From NCBI GenBank assembly GCA_013298845.1, contig JAAFJN010000016.1, positions 38,479 to 102,478 of the forward strand: a stretch of DNA of 64,000 bases, written 5' to 3'. Position numbers and translations under genes: made by a program. Below, piece after piece: positions 27,620 to 35,866 of this stretch. Origin of the DNA: Chitinophagales bacterium. Lineage in GTDB: Bacteria > Bacteroidota > Bacteroidia > Chitinophagales > Saprospiraceae. Below the pieces are notes generated by a model. That model made no database searches and was not told the DNA's origin. It saw only the letters and a program-made list of their open reading frames with translations. Positions within the stretch are counted from its first letter, which is position 1. Every line of letters starts with the position of its first letter.

Positions 27620-28021
27620 TTATTCCTTGTCGAAACGAAGTTCTTTAATGGCAACGCTGGCACCTACATTTTTGAGGTAGATGTACACGCGAAAATTGCC
27701 GCTGCCGGAAGAAAGGTTCCCGATGCAAAATTGATCGGAGTTGCCTTTGCTGGTACCGTTGTGGATGGGGTTAAACGATTTTGGTTTGTTATCGTTAAAA
27801 AACGTTTTTACCACTTCGGTTGCCTGGGCTTTGGTGTACGTTTTTTCGTCGTCGAGGATGGAAATTTCCAGATTATCGTCAAAATATTTGGCCAACGCAT
27901 CTACGTCACCGGCGCTAATGGCTTTTGCAATCGCATCGAGACCCGGATTAGGAGCCGTTTCGGTGGGTAATGCAAAAAGCGCGACCGGCGCTAAAAAAAG
28001 AAGAAAAAGCAGATTCTTCAT
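27620..28021 (-). CDS. DUF4783-like secreted protein
   Basis: A 133-residue protein starting at 28021, which gives a signal peptide (MKNLLFLLFLAPVALFALP). The mature part has an NTF2-like pattern: an early helix (GLDAIAKAISAGDVDALAKY), then KTYTKAQATEVVKTFFNDNK and three strands to VAIKELRFDKE. This matches the small exported DUF4783 family of Bacteroidota. Function is not established. It is followed by its own terminator. Confidence 0.78.
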   Translation of the reverse strand: MKNLLFLLFLAPVALFALPTETAPNPGLDAIAKAISAGDVDALAKYFDDNLEISILDDEKTYTKAQATEVVKTFFNDNKPKSFNPIHNGTSKGNSDQFCIGNLSSGSGNFRVYIYLKNVGASVAIKELRFDKE

Positions 28022-28195
28022 AGTATTTACAAGTTTTAGTTTTGCTAGTTTTATTTGTGAGACCTTCAAAAGTCACGTTCAAATCTTTAGGGCAATTATT
28101 ACGCCAGATTCCAATTATAGTAACTTGAAAAGTGCCTTTTGCAATGTAAATACGAAGTTAATGCTTGCCTAATGATAAAAATTACGTGGAGGCTG

Positions 28196-29071
28196 TTAAA
28201 TTTTTAAGACTTTAACACTTGCGGCGGTTTTCCCGTCGCTAACCCGCACCAAATAGACGCCCGCTGCCCAATGGGTCATGGGTAAGGGCAATACTTGCGT
28301 ACCCGCTCCAAATGTTTGCTGAAGTACCCAAATCTCCCGGCCCCACAAATCCGTTACCTGCACCTGATACGCTTGTTCGGTGGCGGTAAAGAAGCGCAAG
28401 GTGCCTTCTTCGCGGGCCGGATTGGGATACACCTGTACAGCGGATACGGCCTGCAAGGTTTCTTCGGCGTTGGAGGTATTTTCTTCGGTCAGTACCAACG
28501 TTGCCGTGGCCGCTCCGTCGCCGCCCGTTCCGTTGTTGCCATTCACGGCATTGCCCGAGGCGTAAAACGTAATGGCTCCGGTCCCGGCCACGGGCGATTT
28601 CCAGCGCACGTTGAACGTGTCTTTGGGAGAAGTATTGGAATGCTCGGCGTAAGTGCGGCCGTTTTGAATGGTGGCGATTTTGTAGTTATTGGCCGTAACG
28701 CCCCCGAAGTCACTCATGCCCTTTACGTCGGAGTTGTTGCTGTTGCGCAAACCAATCATCTGGAAGCCATAACCGGTAATGGTGGAGCCAACGCCGTCCA
28801 TATTTACCCGCAGGATATAATCGGTATTGGGTTGGTAGGTCGTTACGGTATCGCCGTCCAATTCGAGCAGGTGGATGCCCATGGTGGCGGTAATTGGTCC
28901 GGCGTTGTGGCAGTTCACGCAGGTTTTGGGGGTGCCGTTGGCATTGAGTTCGTCGCCGGGAGCACCGGTATTCCCTTTGCCCTGGCTGGAAGCACGGCCG
29001 TTTTTGTTGCCCAATAACCCGAAGGCCAAAACAGTGCTTAATAAAAGAGCAGAAACGTATTTGATGGTCAT
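28196..29071 (-). CDS. Choice-of-anchor V (reeler-like) protein with haem-type motif and T9SS signal
   Basis: A 291-residue exported protein. The leader is YVSALLLSTVLAFGLLG. Near residue 50 is CVNCH, a CXXCH haem-c-type motif, followed by a reeler-like/choice-of-anchor V beta-sandwich (YQPNTDYILRVNMDGVG, YGFQMIGLRNSNNSDVKG, about 60-190). Residues about 210-291 (AVQVYPNPAREEGTLRFFTA to VKVLKI) are a T9SS type A sorting domain. The short Cys motif before the reeler part is typical of this family, and whether haem is bound is not proven. Its role may be extracellular redox or matrix binding. Confidence 0.85.
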   Translation of the reverse strand: MTIKYVSALLLSTVLAFGLLGNKNGRASSQGKGNTGAPGDELNANGTPKTCVNCHNAGPITATMGIHLLELDGDTVTTYQPNTDYILRVNMDGVGSTITGYGFQMIGLRNSNNSDVKGMSDFGGVTANNYKIATIQNGRTYAEHSNTSPKDTFNVRWKSPVAGTGAITFYASGNAVNGNNGTGGDGAATATLVLTEENTSNAEETLQAVSAVQVYPNPAREEGTLRFFTATEQAYQVQVTDLWGREIWVLQQTFGAGTQVLPLPMTHWAAGVYLVRVSDGKTAASVKVLKI

Positions 29072-29225
29072 AGTTCGTGTAACGTGTAATTAGTGAAGCA
29101 GATGAATGTGGAAAAGAAGCGGTTATGACAGCATCAATTCTTAAAAGTTGAACGAGGGCGGGCTGTATTTTCTAAAAAAAGTGTTAAATGTTATTTTTGA
29201 GCATTTGAGACACCATAATCGCCCC

Positions 29226-29233
29226 TATCTTCG
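29226..29233 (+). promoter_or_regulatory. -7-like box TATCTTCG before the DUF1800/DUF1501 operon
   Basis: One base from TAnnTTTG, about 130 nt before the ATG at 29362, the same TTCG variant as before nadD. Confidence 0.35.
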
Positions 29234-29361
29234 TTTGTCACTGTGCTTTTGCGAATAAATTTCACGAAGTTATTCGTACACAATTAACAACCGATTATAC
29301 ACTTTTCCCCCGCAAAAACCAATCGTTTTTTACCCTTTTTATCAGTTCACTTCTTTTCATT

Positions 29362-31092
29362 ATGCCTGTTTCTACACTTGACCGCAGGTCCTTTCTTTTT
29401 GGTAAAAAAGCCCCAATGGGCAAAATGCCGGATATAAAGATTGGCCGCCACGGTGAAACGGATCTTTTGCTGGCTTATCAGCCGCAGGAATTACCCGATG
29501 TGCCCGCGCCCGAAGGTAATTTTACCATTTCCGGCACCCTCAATCCATACACTGGCCCCTGGGGCCGGGTTCAGGCCGCTCATTTGCTGCGGCGCACGTG
29601 TTTTGGGGTAAAAAAAGCCCAATTAGACAGCCTCTCCACAACGACGATGGAGGCTGCGGTGGCGCAAATTTTAGCCGACCAACCCACACCGCCGCCGCCT
29701 ATTAACGACTACAATGGCCCCGATTTTACCGATGCCGAAGTACCCGCCGGGGAAACCTGGGTCACGGCTCCGTATCAACTGGACGCCGAAGGTTACCGCA
29801 TTTATAGTTGGCGCGGCTGGTGGTACGATCTGATTTTGAACCAAGAGGCCAATATCACCGAGCGCATGACGCTGTTCTGGCACAACCACTTTGCCACCCA
29901 AACCGATATTGTGTATTGGAGTCGTGGTGCCTACGACCTAAATGCCAAATTCCGCGCCAATGCAATGGGGAACTTCAAGGAATTGACCAAACAAGTCACC
30001 CTCGACGGTATGATGTTGTATTACCTCAACGGGTATTTGAATTCCAAAAACGCCCCCGATGAGAATTACGCCCGCGAATTGCAGGAATTGTTCACCATCG
30101 GGAAAGATACGCCCGACCACTACACCGAAGACGACGTGGTGGCTGCCGCCAGAGTCTTAACCGGATGGCGGGTGGATTTTGACAATAATGCCGCTTACCA
30201 TTTCCCTGAGGCGCACGATTTTTCTGACAAACAATTTTCGGCTTTTTATAACAATACCGTTATTCAGGGGTCGGTTTTTGGCGAACAGGAGTTGGATGCC
30301 ATGTTGGACATGATTTTTGCCAAAAATGAAGTAGCGGCGTTTATTTGCCGGAAAATTTACCGCTGGTTAGTGTATTATAAAATAGATGAAGCGACCGAGC
30401 AAAATGTCATTCAGCCCATGGCGGCCATTTTCCGCGACAACAACTACGAAATAAAACCTGCGTTGGAAGCCCTGCTGAAAAGTGAACATTTTTACGAGGC
30501 CGCGCAATCCGGTTGTTTTGTCAAAACACCGCTGGATACCATGTTGGGCACCATGCGTTCGTACAACACCACCATTCAAGCCACCACTAATTGGGATCGT
30601 TTTGTGTTCAAAGCCATATTGACCTATTACATGGGCGAAACCAAAATGTTACTTGGTGATCCGCCTAATGTCGCGGGTTGGCAGGCATTTCGCCAAACGC
30701 CGCAGTATTACCGCTTGTGGATCAACGGCGATACCCTGCGGGTGCGCAATGTATTCACCGACGTAATGACCGCTTATTATTTTGAAACCGATAACGATAA
30801 GTTGAATTTCGATTTGTTGGCCTTTACGGCGAGTTTGAGTAATCCGGGTGACCCGAATGCGCTCATTGACGAAGTAACGGAATTATTGATGCCGCAGCCC
30901 TTGTCATTGGCCAAAAAGTACCTGCTCAAAACTATTTTGTTGTCGGGACTTTCGTCCGATTTTTATTGGACCAACGCCTGGGATGATTATATCAATAACC
31001 CCAGCGACCCGATGGCGACGGAGGTGGTTTATACCCGTTTGCGCGGATTCCACTATTATATCACTCGTTTACCCGAATTTCAACTCGCTTAA
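29362..31092 (+). CDS. DUF1800 family protein
   Basis: A 576-residue protein with the family's typical order: RVQAAHLLRRTCFGVKKAQ near residue 75, TERMTLFWHNHFATQ near 170, YARELQELFTIGKDTPDHYT near 240, and the C-terminal MLLGDPPNVAGWQAFR. The N-terminus begins DRRSFLFGKK, a weak Tat-like start. DUF1800 proteins are almost always encoded next to DUF1501 proteins, as here (gap 5 nt). The pair is thought to act at the cell envelope but its biochemical function is unknown. Confidence 0.9.
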   Translation: MPVSTLDRRSFLFGKKAPMGKMPDIKIGRHGETDLLLAYQPQELPDVPAPEGNFTISGTLNPYTGPWGRVQAAHLLRRTCFGVKKAQLDSLSTTTMEAAVAQILADQPTPPPPINDYNGPDFTDAEVPAGETWVTAPYQLDAEGYRIYSWRGWWYDLILNQEANITERMTLFWHNHFATQTDIVYWSRGAYDLNAKFRANAMGNFKELTKQVTLDGMMLYYLNGYLNSKNAPDENYARELQELFTIGKDTPDHYTEDDVVAAARVLTGWRVDFDNNAAYHFPEAHDFSDKQFSAFYNNTVIQGSVFGEQELDAMLDMIFAKNEVAAFICRKIYRWLVYYKIDEATEQNVIQPMAAIFRDNNYEIKPALEALLKSEHFYEAAQSGCFVKTPLDTMLGTMRSYNTTIQATTNWDRFVFKAILTYYMGETKMLLGDPPNVAGWQAFRQTPQYYRLWINGDTLRVRNVFTDVMTAYYFETDNDKLNFDLLAFTASLSNPGDPNALIDEVTELLMPQPLSLAKKYLLKTILLSGLSSDFYWTNAWDDYINNPSDPMATEVVYTRLRGFHYYITRLPEFQLA

Positions 31093-31097
31093 TCGTT

Positions 31098-32669
31098 ATG
31101 AAAAGAAGAGATTTTATGCGCACCGCTGGCCTGGCTGGCCTTGCTGCGCCCCTGTCTTATAATGGTTTTGCGATCAATCCGCTGGCGCAAAACTCCTTTT
31201 TTTCCAAACTCGCCGAAAATGCCCTGACCAGTGATAAAATCATGGTATTTATTGAGTTAAACGGCGGTAACGACGGCCTCAATACCGTTATCCCCGTGGA
31301 CCAATACAGCAAACTCAGCGTGCACCGGCCCAAAGTCCTGATTCCCGAAAACAAGGTGCTGCCCCTCAGCGGGGTGTCCGGTACCGGGTTACACCCCTCC
31401 ATGACGGGCATCCGCGAAATGTTCGACGATGGCCTGGTGTCCATTGTGCAAAACGTCGGTTATCCCAACCAGGACTACTCGCACTTCCGGTCCATGGACA
31501 TTTGGATGACGGGTTCCAACAGCAACCAATACTGGGACAATGGCTGGTTGGGCCGTATGCTCGAAGCCGATCACCCCACGTACCCGACGGGTTACCCCAA
31601 TGCCGATACGCCCGATCCGCTGGCCATTCAAATTGGGTTAATTACGCCCGTTTCACTCATGGGCAGCAGTTTCCCAATGGGTATTTCGGTGAATAACCCC
31701 AACGAAATTTACGATTTGGTCAACGACTACATCGAACCGGCACCCGCAACGCCGTACGGCGATGAACTGACGTACATCCGCACGGTGATGCAAAACACCA
31801 AAGTGTATTCGGAGGTGATTAAAAATGCCGCCGTGGCCGGACAAAACTTTTCTTCGATGTACCCGCCGGAGTTCGAAAATGAATTGGCTGACCAATTAAA
31901 AATCATCGCCCGCCTCATTAGCGGGGGCTTGCGCACGCAGGTCTATTTGGTGTCCATCGGTGGTTTTGACACCCACAGCGAACAAACCGAAGACGGCAAT
32001 ACCACCGAGGGCAACCACGCGGAATTGCTGCTGCGGGTATCGCAGGCCATTCGCGCCTTCCAGGATGACCTCGAAATGATGGGGAAAGCCGACAAAGTAT
32101 GCGGTATGACGTATTCGGAGTTTGGGCGAACCATTGCCGGTAACGAAAGTGTCGGTACCGACCACGGGGCCGCCGCGCCGTTGATTGTATTTGGGAAAAA
32201 TGTAAATCCGGGCATTATTGGCAACAACCCCGTTATTCCCGAAGAAATTGATCCTTCAGCCGACGTGCCGATGGTCAACGATTTCCGGTCGGTGTACGCC
32301 AGTGTATTGCAGGATTGGTTCGGTTTAACCAACCCCGGCGATATTCTCAACCAGGATTTCCCGATTTTGCCCATTTTCAAAGACGCCGTTCCGGTCAAAG
32401 ATACGCCCGGCCGCGACCCGTTTGGATTTAGCAACTACCCCAATCCGGTGCATACCACCACCACCATTACCTTCTCCACGCCGGGCGGCATGATTACGTT
32501 GACGCTCATGGACAGTAATGGTCGGGTGATTCGCAAAATTACCGAGGGAACCTACGCACCCGGATTGCATAAAGTGGTTTTTGACCGCCAGGATTTGAGC
32601 AGTGGCACCTATTTTTACCAATTAAGGTGGAATGGTATTGGTGTTGTGCGAAAAATGTTGGTCATTTGA
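31098..32669 (+). CDS. DUF1501 family protein with Tat signal and T9SS sorting domain
   Basis: A 523-residue protein. The N-terminus MKRRDFMRTAGLAGLAAPLS is a twin-arginine signal. The DUF1501 body (sulfatase/alkaline-phosphatase-like fold) shows MVFIELNGGNDGLNTVIPVD, QDYSHFRSMDIW, and TYSEFGRTIAGNES followed by TDHGAAAPL. Residues from about 440 (FGFSNYPNPVHTTTTITFST to VRKMLVI) are a T9SS type A sorting domain, so it crosses the inner membrane folded and is then surface-exported, an unusual pairing worth noting. It is cotranscribed with the DUF1800 gene. Confidence 0.9.
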   Translation: MKRRDFMRTAGLAGLAAPLSYNGFAINPLAQNSFFSKLAENALTSDKIMVFIELNGGNDGLNTVIPVDQYSKLSVHRPKVLIPENKVLPLSGVSGTGLHPSMTGIREMFDDGLVSIVQNVGYPNQDYSHFRSMDIWMTGSNSNQYWDNGWLGRMLEADHPTYPTGYPNADTPDPLAIQIGLITPVSLMGSSFPMGISVNNPNEIYDLVNDYIEPAPATPYGDELTYIRTVMQNTKVYSEVIKNAAVAGQNFSSMYPPEFENELADQLKIIARLISGGLRTQVYLVSIGGFDTHSEQTEDGNTTEGNHAELLLRVSQAIRAFQDDLEMMGKADKVCGMTYSEFGRTIAGNESVGTDHGAAAPLIVFGKNVNPGIIGNNPVIPEEIDPSADVPMVNDFRSVYASVLQDWFGLTNPGDILNQDFPILPIFKDAVPVKDTPGRDPFGFSNYPNPVHTTTTITFSTPGGMITLTLMDSNGRVIRKITEGTYAPGLHKVVFDRQDLSSGTYFYQLRWNGIGVVRKMLVI

Positions 32670-32672
32670 CCC

Positions 32673-33596
32673 ATGTTTTGGTATATCATCGCCAATCCCG
32701 CCGCGGGAAACGGGGCCGTACAACGACAATGGCCTTTGATCGAACAACAATTGCAGGTTATGGGGTTTTCCTATACCGTGCAGTTTACAACGCACAAAGG
32801 GCACGCTACCCAATTGGCCGAAAACGCCATTTTGCGGGGGCAACGTTACCTGTTGGGGATTGGCGGTGATGGTACCAATTTTGAAATTATCAACGGTATT
32901 ATGCAACAAAATGCCGTTCCTTCCACCGATATTCACTACGCCTTATTACCCGTGGGCACGGGCAACGATTGGGCGTTCCAATACCGGATTACCCACAATA
33001 TTACCCAAAGATTGACGCAGTTGCAGCAACCCGAAATCCGGTTTCAGGACGTGGGCCAGGTGGACTTTATGCAGTTCGACGGACAACCCGCCACGCGTTA
33101 TTTTGCCAACGTTGCCGGAATGGCCTACGATGGTTTTGTGGCCCAAAAAATGGAGCAAAACGGAAAACCCGCCGCTAAACTGGCCTATTTATGGGCCGTT
33201 GGGCGTTATTTAATGGAATATTCTTTGTCCAAAGGCCGCATCGTGTGGGATACCCACCACCGCGCCGAGGATGCTTTTTACACGATCAACGTCGGGATTT
33301 GCAAATATTCGGGCGGGGGTATGCAATTAGTGCCCCACGCCATCCCGGACGATGGTTTATTGGCGTTGACTTTTGCCCGCTCCATGTCCAAAGTAGAAGT
33401 CTTGGCGCAGACATTTCGTTTTTATAATGGCACCTTGTTGCAACATCGGCAGGTAACGGGCGTTCAGGCTACAACCGTGGAAGTCCACCCCGAAGATCCT
33501 GCCGTTCCCATTTTGCTGGAAGCCGACGGCGAAGTGCTGGGTTACGCTCCGGCGGTGTTTTCACTGCACCCAAAAGCGCTCAAAATTGTCCTTTAA
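32673..33596 (+). CDS. Diacylglycerol-kinase-family lipid kinase
   Basis: A 307-residue cytoplasmic protein of the DagK/YegS family. The nucleotide-binding signature GIGGDGTNFEIING is at about residues 64-77, preceded by IIANPAAGNG at the N-terminus and followed by LLPVGTGNDWAFQ. PDDGLLALTFARS occurs in the second domain, before a terminal LEADGE segment. The family phosphorylates diacylglycerol or related lipids at the membrane. The gene begins 3 nt after the DUF1501 stop and ends 1 nt before the rhodanese gene. Confidence 0.9.
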   Translation: MFWYIIANPAAGNGAVQRQWPLIEQQLQVMGFSYTVQFTTHKGHATQLAENAILRGQRYLLGIGGDGTNFEIINGIMQQNAVPSTDIHYALLPVGTGNDWAFQYRITHNITQRLTQLQQPEIRFQDVGQVDFMQFDGQPATRYFANVAGMAYDGFVAQKMEQNGKPAAKLAYLWAVGRYLMEYSLSKGRIVWDTHHRAEDAFYTINVGICKYSGGGMQLVPHAIPDDGLLALTFARSMSKVEVLAQTFRFYNGTLLQHRQVTGVQATTVEVHPEDPAVPILLEADGEVLGYAPAVFSLHPKALKIVL

Positions 33597-33597
33597 C

Positions 33598-34089
33598 ATG
33601 AAATTTCTGATTACCTTCTCGTTCGTTGTATTAACCATTCTGGCTTGTCAGGCGCAGGTCAAAAGCGGCGCATACCGGGCCATGCTCAAAACCCTGTTGA
33701 GCCATTCGGTGCCCGAAGTGACCGTCGAAAACGCCAAAACGGACCCCAAAGCCGTGTTTTTGGACGCGCGCGAACCCAAAGAGTACGCCATTAGCCACAT
33801 TGACGGCAGTATTCCGGTGGGATACGACCATTTTAAAATGGACGCTTTACCCGCCCTGCCCAAAGACACCGCCATTATTGTGTATTGTTCGGTGGGGTAC
33901 CGCAGCGAAAAAATTGCCGAAAAACTCATCGCCGCCGGTTATACCAATGTTTCCAACCTCTACGGCGGCATTTTTGAATGGGTCAACGAAGCCCAGCCCA
34001 TCGTGGACGGGAAAGGCGAAACCCAGCGCGTACACGCGTACAGCAAATCGTGGGGTGTTTGGCTGCGCCGGGGTAAAAAAGTGTATTAA
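33598..34089 (+). CDS. Rhodanese-domain lipoprotein
   Basis: A 163-residue protein starting at 33598, 1 nt after the preceding stop. A leader ending VVLTILAC is a plausible lipobox. Residues about 35-130 form a rhodanese domain (AVFLDAREPKEYAISHIDGS) with the catalytic-loop Cys in YCSVGYRSEKIAEKL, consistent with an active sulfurtransferase, followed by NLYGGIFEWVNEA. It probably acts in the periplasm in sulfur or thiol transfer; the acceptor is unknown. It is the last gene of the 29.4-34.1 kb operon and is tail to tail with the SDR gene. Confidence 0.88.
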   Translation: MKFLITFSFVVLTILACQAQVKSGAYRAMLKTLLSHSVPEVTVENAKTDPKAVFLDAREPKEYAISHIDGSIPVGYDHFKMDALPALPKDTAIIVYCSVGYRSEKIAEKLIAAGYTNVSNLYGGIFEWVNEAQPIVDGKGETQRVHAYSKSWGVWLRRGKKVY

Positions 34090-34123
34090 ATTTGCTTTTT
34101 AGGCAAAAAACGGCCATTTTTTT

Positions 34124-34822
34124 TTATAAATCCCCCAATTGCGGGCGAATCAAAATTTCTTCCACCACTGCCGAAGGCGACAAGTCGTAAGCCCCCCAAA
34201 TAGTGCGGGCGATATCGTCGGCCTGCATCAGGCGTTCGTAGGGCAAGTCCACGCCGTGCCACGAATCGGACCAGGTAGCGCCGGGCATAATGGCGGTTAC
34301 TTTCACGCCTTTGGGTTTGAGTTCTTCGCGCAGGGCTTTTGACAGGCCGTGCAACGCAAATTTGGCAATACTGTACGAGCCGCCGTTGGGATAGGCCAAA
34401 ATACTCGCCACCGAACACATGTTAAAAATATGGCTGCCCGGTTTCAGCAGGGGCAACAAACCACGGGTAGTGTGGTAGGCGCTGTACAAATTGGTTTCAA
34501 TTAAGGTTTCGAGGGTGCCTTCCTGTTCTTCGGTGACTTTGCCGGGGAGGTATAACCCCGCGTTGTTGACCAATACATCCAGGTGGTCAAATTTTTCCCG
34601 GACAAAAGTGGCAAAATCCACAACTTCCGATTTTTTACTCATGTCCACCGGAAACGTGAGTAAGTTGCTGTTGGGAAAATGCACAGCCCAATGCGCTTCG
34701 GCGGCGCGTAAATCGGTTTCGGTACGGGCACAAATGGCCACATCGAAGCCTTTGTTGGCGAATAATTCGGCAATGGCGCGGCCCAGTCCTTTGGTGCCGC
34801 CGGTGATAACAATATTGGGCAT
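34124..34822 (-). CDS. Short-chain dehydrogenase/reductase
   Basis: A 232-residue cytoplasmic NAD(P)-dependent oxidoreductase. The start at 34822 gives MPNIVITGGTKGLGRAIAEL, with the cofactor motif TGGTKGLG at about residues 7-14. The NNAG motif is in DVLVNNAGLYL, the catalytic Ser is in MCSVASILAY, and YSIAKFALHGL carries the Tyr-X3-Lys pair. The substrate is unknown. The C-terminus (LSPSAVVEEILIRPQLGDL) matches the 3-oxoacyl-reductase-like group. A -7 box TACCTTTG lies 25 nt upstream. Confidence 0.9.
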   Translation of the reverse strand: MPNIVITGGTKGLGRAIAELFANKGFDVAICARTETDLRAAEAHWAVHFPNSNLLTFPVDMSKKSEVVDFATFVREKFDHLDVLVNNAGLYLPGKVTEEQEGTLETLIETNLYSAYHTTRGLLPLLKPGSHIFNMCSVASILAYPNGGSYSIAKFALHGLSKALREELKPKGVKVTAIMPGATWSDSWHGVDLPYERLMQADDIARTIWGAYDLSPSAVVEEILIRPQLGDL

Positions 34823-34846
34823 GTCTTTTGTGTATGATTTGTAAGG

Positions 34847-34854
34847 CAAAGGTA
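34847..34854 (-). promoter_or_regulatory. -7 promoter box TACCTTTG of the SDR gene
   Basis: On the minus strand TACCTTTG matches TAnnTTTG, 24 nt before the ATG at 34822, which supports that start. Confidence 0.55.
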
Positions 34855-34936
34855 CACCGCCATTTTAGAACAAAATTTTAAAAAAATAACAAAGGGCATT
34901 CCTCAAAGAACCCGCGTTTTTTTTCCCAAAAAGAAT

Positions 34937-34944
34937 TATGTTTG
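34937..34944 (+). promoter_or_regulatory. -7 promoter box TATGTTTG of the lipoprotein/TIR/DUF2306 operon
   Basis: TATGTTTG matches TAnnTTTG, about 43 nt before the ATG at 34988. Confidence 0.55.
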
Positions 34945-34987
34945 CCCCCGAATAGGCCGCTATTCATCAAAAAAACATCAACAAAAT

Positions 34988-35845
34988 ATGAAACAACTTA
35001 TGATGATTGCGTGTACCGCACTGTTTTGCTGGTACTGCAAAAGCACCCCAAAAGTAACCCAAAAAGAGCCGGAAACCATTAATCCCGTGGCCATGGCGCG
35101 CACCACCCACAAAGAAGCCATTGATACTTTGCTGGCCGACACCTCAGCCCCGGTGAAGCCGTTAATCATTCAGTCATTGGACAAAGAAGCCGCCAAAACG
35201 CTGTTGGCGGGTTTGGATTTAAAAACCTTGCTCGTCAAAGAATGGCCCGATAACGGCTTTTACGGCAACGATAACTACCGCATCGAGTTTATTTTTAACG
35301 AAGCCGATAAAACCGTCAACGACCCGATGGTATATGCCATTAAGGGCAAAAATCGTTTTAAAAATACCATTTCCAACTGGGCGGGCCTCATTGAAATTAC
35401 CGATTTGGCCGAATTCCGCGACCCTAACCTCGATTCTCTGGATTTGGCCAATATGGACATTGCCAAGGCGTACACGGCCTCCGGGAAATTCCGTTTTAAC
35501 GAAGATTCGACTCTGAACACCAGCGGTGTATTTGCCGGTACCTTTAAATTGGATTTTTGCATTACCAAAACCAACGAACTGCAAGCCTGGTACTATTCTT
35601 TCGGAAGCCCCACCAAAGGCGCGGGTTATATCTTTGAAGGAAACTGGACTAGTTATAAACTAAAAATGGCCCCCAAACCGGTGTTGTTTGCCCGCGATTT
35701 GTTTATGATTGCCAATAATATCCTCACCGATTTCTCCTACGGCGAACGTGAGGTAGAAATTAATCCGAAATACCGCCACTTGGGTTGGGAAAATTTCTGG
35801 GATGGTGAAGAATGGTGGGCTGCAACCCCAAAAGTAAATCAATAA
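34988..35845 (+). CDS. Lipoprotein of unknown function upstream of a TIR gene
   Basis: A 285-residue protein with a hydrophobic leader containing several Cys (MMIACTALFCWYC), probably a lipoprotein. A spacer rich in Thr/Pro is followed from about residue 60 by a folded domain with mixed strands and helices (LLVKEWPDNGFYGNDNYRIE, GLIEITDLAEFRDPNLDSLD, GTFKLDFCITKTNELQAWYY). The aromatic-rich ending (WDGEEWWAATPKVNQ) is distinctive. No known domain is recognised. It is 21 nt upstream of the TIR gene and shares its promoter, so the two may work together. Confidence 0.72.
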   Translation: MKQLMMIACTALFCWYCKSTPKVTQKEPETINPVAMARTTHKEAIDTLLADTSAPVKPLIIQSLDKEAAKTLLAGLDLKTLLVKEWPDNGFYGNDNYRIEFIFNEADKTVNDPMVYAIKGKNRFKNTISNWAGLIEITDLAEFRDPNLDSLDLANMDIAKAYTASGKFRFNEDSTLNTSGVFAGTFKLDFCITKTNELQAWYYSFGSPTKGAGYIFEGNWTSYKLKMAPKPVLFARDLFMIANNILTDFSYGEREVEINPKYRHLGWENFWDGEEWWAATPKVNQ

Positions 35846-35866
35846 TTTTAACATCAACGCTGCCGA

